Assembly: GCF_001043005.1 (NCBI RefSeq)
Contig: NZ_JYKZ01000017.1
Coordinates: 1 to 64,000, forward strand
Origin: Pseudomonas psychrophila
GTDB taxonomy: Bacteria; Pseudomonadota; Gammaproteobacteria; Pseudomonadales; Pseudomonadaceae
Length of the DNA: 64,000 nt
Direction: 5' to 3'
Shown here: positions 1-7,652 of the stretch, in pieces
How positions within the stretch are numbered: position 1 is the stretch's first letter
How the letters are laid out: every line of letters begins with the position of its first letter
The notes under the pieces: generated by a model
The model's input: the letters and a program-made list of their open reading frames with translations, nothing else
Told to the model about the DNA's origin: nothing
Database searches by the model: none
Position numbers and translations under genes: made by a program

Positions 1-120
1 GTGGGATCTGTACCTTTGCAGCTACCCTTTGGGCAGGCTTGAGCGCGGTGCAAAACGCGTCTCAAGCCTGTAAATGTGTAAACGATGTACCCGGTTAGAT
101 GTGTAAAGGATGTACCGGTC
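1..120. mobile_element. probable end of an insertion sequence (partial, rest outside the window)
   Basis: Two near-identical direct repeats, ATGTGTAAACGATGTACC at 74-91 and ATGTGTAAAGGATGTACC at 99-116, lie 25 bp apart, followed by GG or CGG. Tandem internal repeats of this kind, containing TGTAAA and GATGTACC, are typical of the ends of IS21-like and some IS481-like elements. Just inside is a hairpin (arms AGGCTTGAG and CTCAAGCCT, 34-68). Frame 1 from base 1 reads 13 codons and stops at 42, which could be the tail of a transposase. The family is inferred, no transposase domain is visible, and the exact outer boundary (about 120-125) was not determined. Confidence 0.5.
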
Positions 121-137
121 TCTACAGAGGGCAACGT

Positions 138-626
138 TTAATCTGCAATCGGCAAGTTCAGGCTCTCTTTCACTTCTTCCATCACGATATAGCTCTTGGA
201 CTCACGCACGTGGGGCAACTTGAGCAGAATGTCGCCCAGCAACTTGCGGTACGAGGCCATCTCGCTGATCCGTGCCTTGACCAGATAGTCGAAATCCCCC
301 GACACCAGGTGGCACTCCAGCACGTGGGGCAACTTCAGCACGGCACGGCGAAACTCATCAAAGGTGTCGCCCGACTTGTAGTCCAGGCTGATCTCGACAA
401 ACACCAGCAGGCTGCCCTGCAGATGCTGGGGGTTGAGTCGGGCGTTGTAGCCCATGATGATGCCTTCACGTTCCAGCCTGCGCACCCGTTCAGTACAGGG
501 CGTAGTCGACAGCCCGACCTTCTCTCCTAGCTCGGTAAACGAGATGCGGCCATCGGCCTGAAGGATGCGCAAAATGTTGCGGTCAATCTTGTCCAATTCA
601 CGTTTTGTTTGGTGATTTGTACGCAT
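138..626 (-). CDS. dadR: Lrp/AsnC-family regulator of the dad operon (DadR)
   Basis: 162-residue Lrp/AsnC regulator. An N-terminal winged helix (LDKIDRNILRILQADGRIS and the following recognition helix GLSTTPCTERVRRLE) is joined to a C-terminal RAM/AsnC effector-binding domain containing HVLECHLVSGDFDYLVK. In Pseudomonas the homolog adjacent to dadA senses L-alanine and activates dadAX. I chose the ATG at 626, preceded by GGAGAATCTCCT. A longer in-frame start at 674 would add residues unrelated to the family. It is divergent from dadA across about 156 bp, as expected for a regulator acting on that shared region. It lies directly against the putative insertion sequence end, only 18 bp from its 3' end. 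Confidence 0.9.
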   Translation of the reverse strand: MRTNHQTKRELDKIDRNILRILQADGRISFTELGEKVGLSTTPCTERVRRLEREGIIMGYNARLNPQHLQGSLLVFVEISLDYKSGDTFDEFRRAVLKLPHVLECHLVSGDFDYLVKARISEMASYRKLLGDILLKLPHVRESKSYIVMEEVKESLNLPIAD

Positions 627-782
627 AGGAGATTCTCCTCCGTGAAAAGGGTTGTGCCCGAGAATTGTCGCCAAATATAGCTGCTTATACAGTGAATTCC
701 ACTACTCAATGCTTCATATACTGCGCTCATCTTCGCTCTGAACAATAAACGTCTGCGGCTGGCCGCGATGAGGGATATAAAT
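627..782. promoter_or_regulatory. dadR-dadA divergent control region
   Basis: This 156-bp intergenic region separates divergent dadR and dadA. It is AT-richer than its flanks and contains TATACT (717-722) that could be a -10 hexamer reading toward dadA, without a clear -35. Lrp-type sites are too degenerate to call by eye. The regulatory role is inferred from position and from known DadR action on dadAX. Confidence 0.4.
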
Positions 783-2084
783 ATGCGAGTTATGGTATTG
801 GGTGGCGGCGTTATTGGTACTGCCAGCGCCTATTATCTGGCCCGAGCCGGTTTCGATGTGGTCGTCGTAGACCGTCAGCCAGCCGTTGCAATGGAAACCA
901 GCTTTGCCAACGCCGGTCAGGTGTCCCCAGGCTATGCTTCGCCGTGGGCAGCGCCGGGCGTGCCCCTCAAGGCAATCAAGTGGCTGCTCGAGCGCCACGC
1001 GCCTCTGGCCATCAAGGCCACTGCCAACATCGACCAATACCTGTGGATGGCGCAGATGCTGCGCAACTGCACAGCCAGCCGCTATGCCGTGAACAAGGAG
1101 CGCATGGTTCGCCTGTCCGAGTACAGCCGTGACTGCCTCGACGAACTGCGCGCCGAAACCGGCATTGCCTACGAGGCTCGCAACCTGGGCACCACTCAAT
1201 TGTTCCGCACCCAGGCCCAATTGGATGGCGCGGCCAAGGACATCGCGGTACTCAAGGAATCCGGGGTTCCGTTTGAGCTGCTCGACCGCGCAGGGATCGC
1301 CCGGGTTGAACCCGCTTTGGCCAACGTGACCGACATTCTGGCCGGCGCCCTGCGTCTGCCTAATGACCAGACCGGCGACTGTCAGATGTTTACCACCCGC
1401 TTGGCTGAAATGGCCAAAAACCTGGGTGTTGAATTCCGCTTCGGCCAAGACATCCAGCGCCTGGACTACGCAGGCGATCGCATCAATGGCGTAATGATCG
1501 ACGGCAAGCTCGAAACCGCTGATCGCTACGTGCTGGCACTGGGCAGCTACTCGCCGCAGATGCTCAAGCCGCTGGGCATCAAGGCCCCGGTCTACCCGCT
1601 CAAGGGTTACTCGCTGACCATTCCGATCACTAACTCGGACATGGCCCCGACGTCGACCATTCTCGACGAGACCTACAAGGTCGCGATCACCCGTTTCGAC
1701 AACCGTATCCGCGTGGGCGGCATGGCTGAAATCGCCGGTTTCGACCTGTCGCTGAACCCGCGCCGACGCGAAACCCTGGAGATGATCGTCAACGACCTTT
1801 ATCCTCAGGGCGGTGACTTGAGCCAGGCCAGCTTCTGGACCGGCCTGCGCCCGACTACGCCGGACGGTACGCCGATTGTGGGCGCAACTCCGTTCAAGAA
1901 TCTGTTCCTGAACACCGGTCATGGCACGCTCGGTTGGACCATGGCCTGCGGCTCCGGTCGTTTCCTTGCAGATGTAATGGCCAAGAAGACACCACAAATC
2001 AGCGCCGAAGGCCTTGATATTTCCCGCTACGGTAACCACCAGGAGGCTGCAAAACATGGCAATCCAGCGCCAGCTCACCAATGA
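783..2084 (+). CDS. dadA: D-amino acid dehydrogenase (small subunit), DadA
   Basis: 433-residue FAD enzyme that oxidises D-alanine and other D-amino acids to 2-oxo acids and ammonia, passing electrons to the respiratory chain. The N-terminus has the dinucleotide-binding motif VLGGGVIGTASAYYLARAG, ending with the acidic residue in VVVVDRQ. The C-terminus has the DAO-family GLRPTTPDGTPIVG and the nucleotide-contacting NTGHGTLGW. Length matches DadA. The start is the ATG at 783. An upstream in-frame ATG at 768 would add five residues not seen in the family. It works with DadX, which racemises L-alanine to the D-form that DadA consumes. Its 3' end overlaps the next gene by 29 bp. Confidence 0.96.
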   Translation: MRVMVLGGGVIGTASAYYLARAGFDVVVVDRQPAVAMETSFANAGQVSPGYASPWAAPGVPLKAIKWLLERHAPLAIKATANIDQYLWMAQMLRNCTASRYAVNKERMVRLSEYSRDCLDELRAETGIAYEARNLGTTQLFRTQAQLDGAAKDIAVLKESGVPFELLDRAGIARVEPALANVTDILAGALRLPNDQTGDCQMFTTRLAEMAKNLGVEFRFGQDIQRLDYAGDRINGVMIDGKLETADRYVLALGSYSPQMLKPLGIKAPVYPLKGYSLTIPITNSDMAPTSTILDETYKVAITRFDNRIRVGGMAEIAGFDLSLNPRRRETLEMIVNDLYPQGGDLSQASFWTGLRPTTPDGTPIVGATPFKNLFLNTGHGTLGWTMACGSGRFLADVMAKKTPQISAEGLDISRYGNHQEAAKHGNPAPAHQ

Positions 2085-2409
2085 ACGCATGAGCCAGATC
2101 GTTTCCCATAACGGTACTGTTTACCTGTCCGGTCAAGTCGGTGACGACATGAACGCCGGGATTGAGCAGCAAACCCGTGAAACACTGGCCAACATCGAGC
2201 ACTTGCTGGACCTGGCGGGTACCGACAAAAGCCGCATCCTGTCGGTCACCATCTACCTCAAAGACATTGATGCCGACTTTGCCGGCATGAATGGCGTCTG
2301 GGATCAGTGGCTGCCTAAAGGCGTCGCACCCGCCCGTGCCACCGTTGAGGCCAAGTTGTGCGAACCTGAAATTCTGGTCGAATTGTCTGTTGTGGCAGCA
2401 CTGCCGTAG
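2056..2409 (+). CDS. RidA/YjgF-family enamine/imine deaminase
   Basis: 117-residue member of the RidA/YER057c/UK114 family, which hydrolyses reactive enamine/imine intermediates. It starts at the ATG at 2056 behind an AGGAGG (2040-2045) that lies inside dadA, giving a 29-bp overlap and likely translational coupling. Family features seen are YLSGQVGDD, QTRETLANIEHLLDLAG and the C-terminal VEAKLCEPEILVEL. DadA releases imino acids, so a deaminase in the same operon fits clean-up of that product (inference). The residues following PARAT preserve the usual pattern of the family, but catalytic specificity cannot be read from sequence. Confidence 0.9.
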   Translation: MAIQRQLTNERMSQIVSHNGTVYLSGQVGDDMNAGIEQQTRETLANIEHLLDLAGTDKSRILSVTIYLKDIDADFAGMNGVWDQWLPKGVAPARATVEAKLCEPEILVELSVVAALP

Positions 2410-2510
2410 GTTTTTCGATCACGTAACAGTCCCTCTTCCGGTGCGGCACGCGGTTAACGCCGTGGGTCAGCGCCGGTTTTTTATTCAACTGCCGTTAGAA
2501 GCCCGCCGCC

Positions 2511-3584
2511 ATGCGCCCAGCCCGTGCCCTGATCGACCTCCAAGCCCTGCGCCACAACTACCAACTGGCCCGTGAAGTCACGGGGGCCAAGGCCCTCGCA
2601 GTGATCAAGGCCGACGCCTACGGTCACGGAGCCGTGCGCTGCGCCCAGGCCCTTGAAGCCGAGGCCGATGGCTTTGCCGTTGCCTGTATCGAAGAAGCAC
2701 TGGAGCTGCGCGCCGCCGGTATCCGTGGCCCCATCCTGCTGCTTGAAGGTTTTTTTGAAGCGGATGAACTGCCACTGATTGTCGAGCACGACTTCTGGTG
2801 CGTGGTGCATTCACTGTGGCAACTCGATGCCATCGAGCAGGCCAGACTCACCAAACCGATCCACGTGTGGTTGAAACTGGACAGCGGCATGCACCGCGTC
2901 GGTTTGCACCCCAATGATTACAAGGCCGCTTACCAGCGTCTGCAGGCCAGTGCCAATGTGGCGAACATTGTGCTGATGAGCCACTTTGCTCGCGCCGATG
3001 AGCTCGATTGCACCCGAAGCGTAGAGCAAGTCGCTGTGTTCCTGGGCGCTCGCGCCGACTTGACGGCAGAAGTCAGCTTGCGTAACTCGCCGGCTGTACT
3101 CGGCTGGCCACGCGTGCCAAGTGACTGGGTACGTCCGGGCCTGATGCTGTATGGCGCCTCGCCATTCGAAGAACCCCAGGCCACTGCATCACGCCTGCAG
3201 CCGGTGATGACCCTGGAGTCCAAAGTGATCTGCGTACGTGAATTGCCTGCTGGCGAACCCATAGGTTACGGCGCCAGATTCATTACCGAAAAACCGATGC
3301 GAATTGGTGTGGTAGCCATGGGTTATGCAGACGGCTATCCGCGCCAGGCCCCCACCGGAACCCCTGTACTAGTGGCCGGCGTACGCAGCCAACTGCTGGG
3401 CCGGGTGTCGATGGACATGCTGTGCATCGATCTCACCGACGTGCCGCAGGCAGGCCTGGGTTCGACAGTGGAGCTGTGGGGCAAAAACATCCTCGCCAGT
3501 GAAGTGGCAGCCAAGGCTGACACCATTCCTTACCAGATTTTCTGCAACCTGAAACGAGCGCCACGCCTCTATTCCGGGAGCTGA
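2511..3584 (+). CDS. dadX: Catabolic alanine racemase, DadX
   Basis: 357-residue PLP-dependent alanine racemase. The PLP lysine lies in AVIKADAYGHGA (about K33), and the C-terminal catalytic tyrosine in GYGARF. MLYGASPF and RVSMDMLCIDLT are further family signatures. Position downstream of dadA and RidA identifies it as the catabolic DadX rather than biosynthetic Alr. It supplies D-alanine to DadA and also to peptidoglycan. About 100 bp separate it from the RidA gene with no clear terminator, so it is probably in the same transcript. Confidence 0.95.
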   Translation: MRPARALIDLQALRHNYQLAREVTGAKALAVIKADAYGHGAVRCAQALEAEADGFAVACIEEALELRAAGIRGPILLLEGFFEADELPLIVEHDFWCVVHSLWQLDAIEQARLTKPIHVWLKLDSGMHRVGLHPNDYKAAYQRLQASANVANIVLMSHFARADELDCTRSVEQVAVFLGARADLTAEVSLRNSPAVLGWPRVPSDWVRPGLMLYGASPFEEPQATASRLQPVMTLESKVICVRELPAGEPIGYGARFITEKPMRIGVVAMGYADGYPRQAPTGTPVLVAGVRSQLLGRVSMDMLCIDLTDVPQAGLGSTVELWGKNILASEVAAKADTIPYQIFCNLKRAPRLYSGS

Positions 3585-3711
3585 TCGGTTGTATCCAAAG
3601 TGCGGGGGCTAATGGGCACCCAGGTTTGAAGTCGAAGTGTTGTAAATACTGAACGCTATCGCCATGATGGCGACTTCTCGACCTGAATCTGACCCCTAGG
3701 AGGCTCCTGCA

Positions 3712-4260
3712 TTGGACGTCGGTGAACGACTGCAATCCATCCGCAAACTGAAAGGCCTGTCACAACGTGAACTCGCCAAGCGCGCGGGCGTCACCAACAG
3801 CACCATTTCGATGATCGAAAAGAACAGCGTGAGCCCGTCCATAAGCTCCCTGAGAAAAGTGCTGAGTGGCATCCCCATGTCCATGGTCGAGTTTTTTTCC
3901 GAAGAGATCCTTCAAGAAAACCCGACCCAGATTGTGTACAAAGCCAATGAGCTGATCGACATTTCCGATGGCGCCGTGACCATGAAACTGGTCGGCAAGG
4001 CACATCCAAGCCGGGCCATCGCCTTTCTCAACGAGATTTATCCACCGGGTGCCGATACCGGGGACGAAATGCTGACCCATGAAGGCGAAGAAACCGGGAT
4101 TTTAGTGGAAGGTCGCCTAGAGTTAATCGTGGGGCTTGAAACCTTCGTGCTCGAAGCCGGTGACAGCTACTATTTCGAAAGCTCAAAGCCACACCGTTTC
4201 CGTAATCCGTTCGACGTTGCGGCGCGACTAATCAGCGCAGCCACCCCGGCGAACTTCTAA
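3712..4260 (+). CDS. pauR: PauR-like XRE/cupin transcriptional regulator
   Basis: 182 residues: an N-terminal helix-turn-helix of the XRE/Cro type (RLQSIRKLKGLSQRELAKRA, then NSTISMIEKN) and a C-terminal cupin fold (EGEETGILVEGRLELIVG, YYFESSKPHRFRNP). The length, architecture and position between dadX and cytochrome c5 match PauR, the repressor of polyamine (putrescine, cadaverine, spermidine) catabolism genes in Pseudomonas. The start is TTG at 3712, preceded by AGGAGG at 3700-3705. No ATG at an acceptable distance exists. Ligand specificity is inferred from orthology of position. Confidence 0.85.
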   Translation: MDVGERLQSIRKLKGLSQRELAKRAGVTNSTISMIEKNSVSPSISSLRKVLSGIPMSMVEFFSEEILQENPTQIVYKANELIDISDGAVTMKLVGKAHPSRAIAFLNEIYPPGADTGDEMLTHEGEETGILVEGRLELIVGLETFVLEAGDSYYFESSKPHRFRNPFDVAARLISAATPANF

Positions 4261-4364
4261 GAACAGAGGCGCCCTGCCTGCTTGCAGAGGCACCCGAAGA
4301 TGCATTTCGCCAGCTCTATTCCCCCTTTGTCTTTAGGGTTGTTTCAGAGTGGCGGGCTAACCGT

Positions 4365-4370
4365 TATACT
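4365..4370 (+). promoter_or_regulatory. candidate -10 box for the cytochrome c5 gene
   Basis: TATACT at 4365-4370 lies 60 bp upstream of the GTG start. TTTCAG at 4342-4347 gives a 17-bp spacer but is a poor -35. Only the -10 is convincing. Confidence 0.35.
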
Positions 4371-4429
4371 TTCGCCCGCCCGCGAAACCGTGGTTGTGGG
4401 CGTGACTAGCCACCATTGAGGGTGTACGC

Positions 4430-4855
4430 GTGAACCTAATTATGAAAATGCTGGCCGTACCAGCAACAGTAATGGCCCTTTGGGCAGTCAGCGCTCAGGC
4501 AACAACGAACGATGACATCGCAAAACGTCTTGAGCCAGTCGGTAAAGTCTGTGTTCAAGGGCAAGAATGCAAAGGCATGGAAGTGACTGCCTCTGTGGGC
4601 GGTGGCGGCGGCATGACCCCCGACGACATCATTGCCAAGCATTGCAGCGCATGCCACAGCACCGGCCTGTTGGGCGCACCGAAAATCGGTGACACCGCAG
4701 CCTGGAAAGAGCGCGCTGATCACCAGGGCGGCCTTGATGGCATCCTGGCCAAGGCCATCACCGGTATCAACGCCATGCCGCCTAAAGGCACCTGCATGAC
4801 GTGCTCCGATGAAGACCTTAAAGGCGCCATCGAGAAGATGTCCGGTTTGAAGTAA
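4430..4855 (+). CDS. cycB: Cytochrome c5 family protein
   Basis: 141-residue monohaem c-type cytochrome of the c5 family. A signal peptide (MKMLAVPATVMALWAVSAQA) directs it to the periplasm. The haem site is CSACH, with a distal methionine in NAMPPKG and a second, c5-typical cysteine pair in GTCMTCSDED. The residues between signal and haem domain include a CVQGQEC pair and a glycine run. A GTG at 4430 is used here because the in-frame sequence before the first internal ATG is conserved in Pseudomonas as I remember it. The ATG at 4442 is an alternative. It is monocistronic, with its own terminator. Confidence 0.88.
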   Translation: MNLIMKMLAVPATVMALWAVSAQATTNDDIAKRLEPVGKVCVQGQECKGMEVTASVGGGGGMTPDDIIAKHCSACHSTGLLGAPKIGDTAAWKERADHQGGLDGILAKAITGINAMPPKGTCMTCSDEDLKGAIEKMSGLK

Positions 4856-4870
4856 ACCGCACCTCTCTGA

Positions 4871-4896
4871 AAAAGCCGCTGATGGGCGGCTTTTTT
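4871..4896 (+). terminator. Rho-independent terminator after the cytochrome c5 gene
   Basis: Stem AAAGCCG/CGGCTTT with loop CTGATGGG, followed by a T-run, 16 bp after the stop codon. Confidence 0.85.
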
Positions 4897-4973
4897 GTGC
4901 CCGGGATTTGAGTCAGTCCGCCCCCCCTGATGTCTATCACGTCTATATTCAAGGATTGATAAGGAGGGGTCAG

Positions 4974-6896
4974 ATGGTGCAGTCCTGTTCGATCGAGCGC
5001 GCAGTCGATGATGTACTGGCGCGTCTACCCACACATATTCACCTGGGCCTGCCGCTGGGGCTGGGCAAGGCCAACCGGTTCGTCAACGCGCTGTATCAGC
5101 GGATCAAACTGTTACCCGAGCGCCGGCTCACGATCTACACCGCCCTGAGTCTCGGCCGCCCGCCGCTTGGGGATGGCTTGCAGCGGCTGTTTCTGGAGCC
5201 TTTTGTCGAGCGGGTATTTGGCGACTACATCGAGCTGGACTACCTTGCCGACCTGCATCGTAACAGCCTGCCCGACAATATAGTCGTCGAGCAATTCTTC
5301 ATGCAGCCGGGGAGTTTGCTCAACAGCCCCCCAGCCCAGCAGGATTATGTCAGCAGCAATTACAGCCACGCGGCGCGCGATATCAATGCTGGCGGCCTGA
5401 ATCTGGTGGCGCAGCTGGTTGCCCGCAACCCTCAGGATGCACGGCGCCTGAGCTTGAGCTGCAACCCCGACATCACCCTCGATTTATTGCCCATGATTGC
5501 CAAGCGGCGAGCCGAGGGCGAGACCATTTTGATGCTCGGCCAGGTACACAGTGACCTACCCTACATGCCCGGCGACTCGGAACTTGACGTTGATGATTTT
5601 GACCTCCTGATCGACGAAGATGAGCGCACCACACTGTTTTCTACCCCCAACATGCCCGTCAGCCTGCAAGATCACCTTATCGGTTTACACGCCAGTACCC
5701 TGATACGGGATGGCGGCACCCTGCAGATTGGCATTGGCTCGATGGGCGACGCCCTGAGTGCCGCCTTGCTGGCGCGCCAGGGCAACAATGACGACTATCG
5801 CGCCCTGCTCAACGAGATCGACATCACGCCCTGGCACACGCTGATTGAACAGCAGGGCGGTGTCGAACCGTTCGCCCGGGGCTTGTATGGTTGCAGCGAA
5901 ATGTTTGTCCACGGGCTGATGGTGCTGGCCGATGCCGGGATTGTGCGGCGCAAGGTCTACCCCGATGCCGAACGGCAAGCACAGGCCAACGCAGGGACCC
6001 TGGACGAAAGCGTGCAAAGCGACGGCGTGAGCATCCACGGTGGTTTCATCCTCGGCCCCCAAGACTTTTACCAGCGGTTACGAGACCTACCCCTCAGCAA
6101 ACGCCGCGAATTCAACATGACCGCCATCAGCTACATCAACGAGCTGTATGGCCAGGAAGACTTGAAACGCCTGCAACGGCGTGATGCGCGCTTCGTGAAC
6201 AGCGCCTTTACCGCCACCTTGCTCGGTGCCGCCGTTGCCGATCAACTGGAAGATGGACGGGTACTCAGCGGGGTCGGCGGGCAATACAACTTCGTTGCCC
6301 AAGGCCACGCCCTGCATGACGCGCGCTCGGTCATCATGCTGCGAAGCTGGCGCGAATCGGGGGGTGACGTGAGTTCCAATATCGTCTGGGAATACGGCCA
6401 CTGCACCATCCCGCGACATTTACGCGACATCGTGGTCACCGAGTACGGGATTGCCGATTTACGCGGCAAAACTGATCGCAAAGTCATCGAAGCCCTGCTC
6501 AACATCACCGACTCGCGCTTCCAGACCGAGCTGATTGCGCAGGCGCAGCAAATTGGCAAACTGCCCAAGGACTTTTGCCTGGATCCACGGTTTGCCGATA
6601 ACAGCCCACAACGCTTGCAGGCAATTGCCGCTCGGCACTCGCACTTGTTCCCGGAGTATCCGCTGGGCAGCGATTTCAGCGTACAGGAGCAAGACCTGCT
6701 GCGAGCGTTGAACTGGCTCAAGAGCAAGTTCAAGCTCACACAGATTTACCAGTTGGGCAAAGCCACGCTGGATGCCCCCTCACCGCAGGCATTCCCCGAA
6801 CACTTGGAGCGTATGCACCTGGCCGAGCCGGACGGCCTGCGCGAGGAGCTTTATCAGCGCTTGCTGCTGGCAGGGCTCCATGCAACGAGGCGCTAA
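4974..6896 (+). CDS. Acetyl-CoA hydrolase/CoA-transferase family protein
   Basis: 640-residue protein of the acetyl-CoA hydrolase/transferase family (class I CoA-transferase fold). The start is ATG 4974, placed by AAGGAGGGG just upstream. A more upstream in-frame ATG at 4908 lacks a ribosome binding site. Visible segments are IHLGLPLGLGKANRFVNALY near the N-terminus, the glycine-rich GTLQIGIGSMGDALSAAL, and C-terminal GVGGQYNFVAQ, followed by VTEYGIADLRGKTD. Members move CoA between acyl groups or hydrolyse acetyl-CoA. The substrate cannot be assigned. It is longer than the ~500-residue succinyl-CoA:acetate transferases, with extra sequence around residues 190-300. Confidence 0.85.
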   Translation: MVQSCSIERAVDDVLARLPTHIHLGLPLGLGKANRFVNALYQRIKLLPERRLTIYTALSLGRPPLGDGLQRLFLEPFVERVFGDYIELDYLADLHRNSLPDNIVVEQFFMQPGSLLNSPPAQQDYVSSNYSHAARDINAGGLNLVAQLVARNPQDARRLSLSCNPDITLDLLPMIAKRRAEGETILMLGQVHSDLPYMPGDSELDVDDFDLLIDEDERTTLFSTPNMPVSLQDHLIGLHASTLIRDGGTLQIGIGSMGDALSAALLARQGNNDDYRALLNEIDITPWHTLIEQQGGVEPFARGLYGCSEMFVHGLMVLADAGIVRRKVYPDAERQAQANAGTLDESVQSDGVSIHGGFILGPQDFYQRLRDLPLSKRREFNMTAISYINELYGQEDLKRLQRRDARFVNSAFTATLLGAAVADQLEDGRVLSGVGGQYNFVAQGHALHDARSVIMLRSWRESGGDVSSNIVWEYGHCTIPRHLRDIVVTEYGIADLRGKTDRKVIEALLNITDSRFQTELIAQAQQIGKLPKDFCLDPRFADNSPQRLQAIAARHSHLFPEYPLGSDFSVQEQDLLRALNWLKSKFKLTQIYQLGKATLDAPSPQAFPEHLERMHLAEPDGLREELYQRLLLAGLHATRR

Positions 6897-6910
6897 ACCC
6901 GACACTGCCC

Positions 6911-6988
6911 GTAGTCGCTGCCGAAGGCTGCGAGCTTTTGATCTTGGTCAGCCCCAATAAAAGGCTCGCAGCCTTCGGCAGCGACTAC
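6911..6988. repeat. REP palindrome pair, family 2
   Basis: An inverted pair of GTAGTCGCTGCCGAAGGCTG arms (6911 onward and ending 6988) separated by a short centre. The same arm recurs at 25499, 51196 and 51933. It sits between convergent genes and could act as a bidirectional transcript end. Confidence 0.85.
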
Positions 6989-7023
6989 GGGGCGGAGCAA
7001 GCCCGGTCAGGGTGGTCGAGGTA

Positions 7024-7596
7024 TTACTCGATAAAGGTCACTTTACCGTCGGCCAGGGATTTGACCCGGGCCAACGATTCAACGCGGTAGCCCTGAGCAT
7101 CCAGTTCGGCACGGCCGCCCTGGAACGACTTCTCGATCACGATGCCAAGACCGGCAACGGTTGCGCCCGCTTGCTTGATGATCGAAATCAGTGCCTGCGA
7201 GGCTTTGCCGTTGGCCAGGAAGTCATCGATAACCAACACGCGGTCGCTGCTTTGCAGGTGACGCGGGGAGATCGCAACAGTGCTTTCTGTCTGCTTGGTG
7301 AACGAGTACACCGTGGCCGACAACAGGTTTTCAGTCAGGGTCAGGGACTGGTGCTTACGCGCAAAAATCACAGGTACACCCAAGTTCAAGCCAGTCATCA
7401 CGGCAGGAGCAATACCCGACGCTTCGATGGTGACGATCTTGGTAATCCCCGAATCCTTGAACAAGCGCGCGAATTCGTCGCCGATTTCTTTCATCAACTG
7501 AGGGTCGATCTGATGATTCAAGAAGGCGTCGACCTTCAAAACCTGATCGGAAAGCACGATGCCTTCTTCGCGAATTTTCTTGTGCAGTGCTTCCAA
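7024..7596 (-). CDS. xpt: Xanthine phosphoribosyltransferase
   Basis: 190-residue purine salvage enzyme converting xanthine and PRPP to XMP. The PRPP-binding motif is VLVIDDFLANGKA (about residues 124-136). IEASGIAPAVMTGLNLGVPVIFARK is the conserved N-terminal active-site segment. Length and sequence are those of the Bacillus-type Xpt class rather than enteric Gpt. It is convergent with the CoA-transferase gene across a REP element and followed at its 5' side by rep on the same strand (56-bp gap). No purine riboswitch is recognisable in that short gap. Confidence 0.95.
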   Translation of the reverse strand: MEALHKKIREEGIVLSDQVLKVDAFLNHQIDPQLMKEIGDEFARLFKDSGITKIVTIEASGIAPAVMTGLNLGVPVIFARKHQSLTLTENLLSATVYSFTKQTESTVAISPRHLQSSDRVLVIDDFLANGKASQALISIIKQAGATVAGLGIVIEKSFQGGRAELDAQGYRVESLARVKSLADGKVTFIE

Positions 7597-7652
7597 CGTA
7601 ACGTCCTCAAATAGCGCTTATGCGCTGAAGGTAGAGTAAAAAATAGTCAATT

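Noticed and set aside
714..2090. Long antisense open frame opposite dadA
   Set aside because: Composition-driven shadow of dadA; the translation is low-complexity-like and matches no family.
3650..3690. Small TCGCCATGATGGCGA hairpin before pauR
   Set aside because: No T-run and too short to call a terminator or regulatory RNA.
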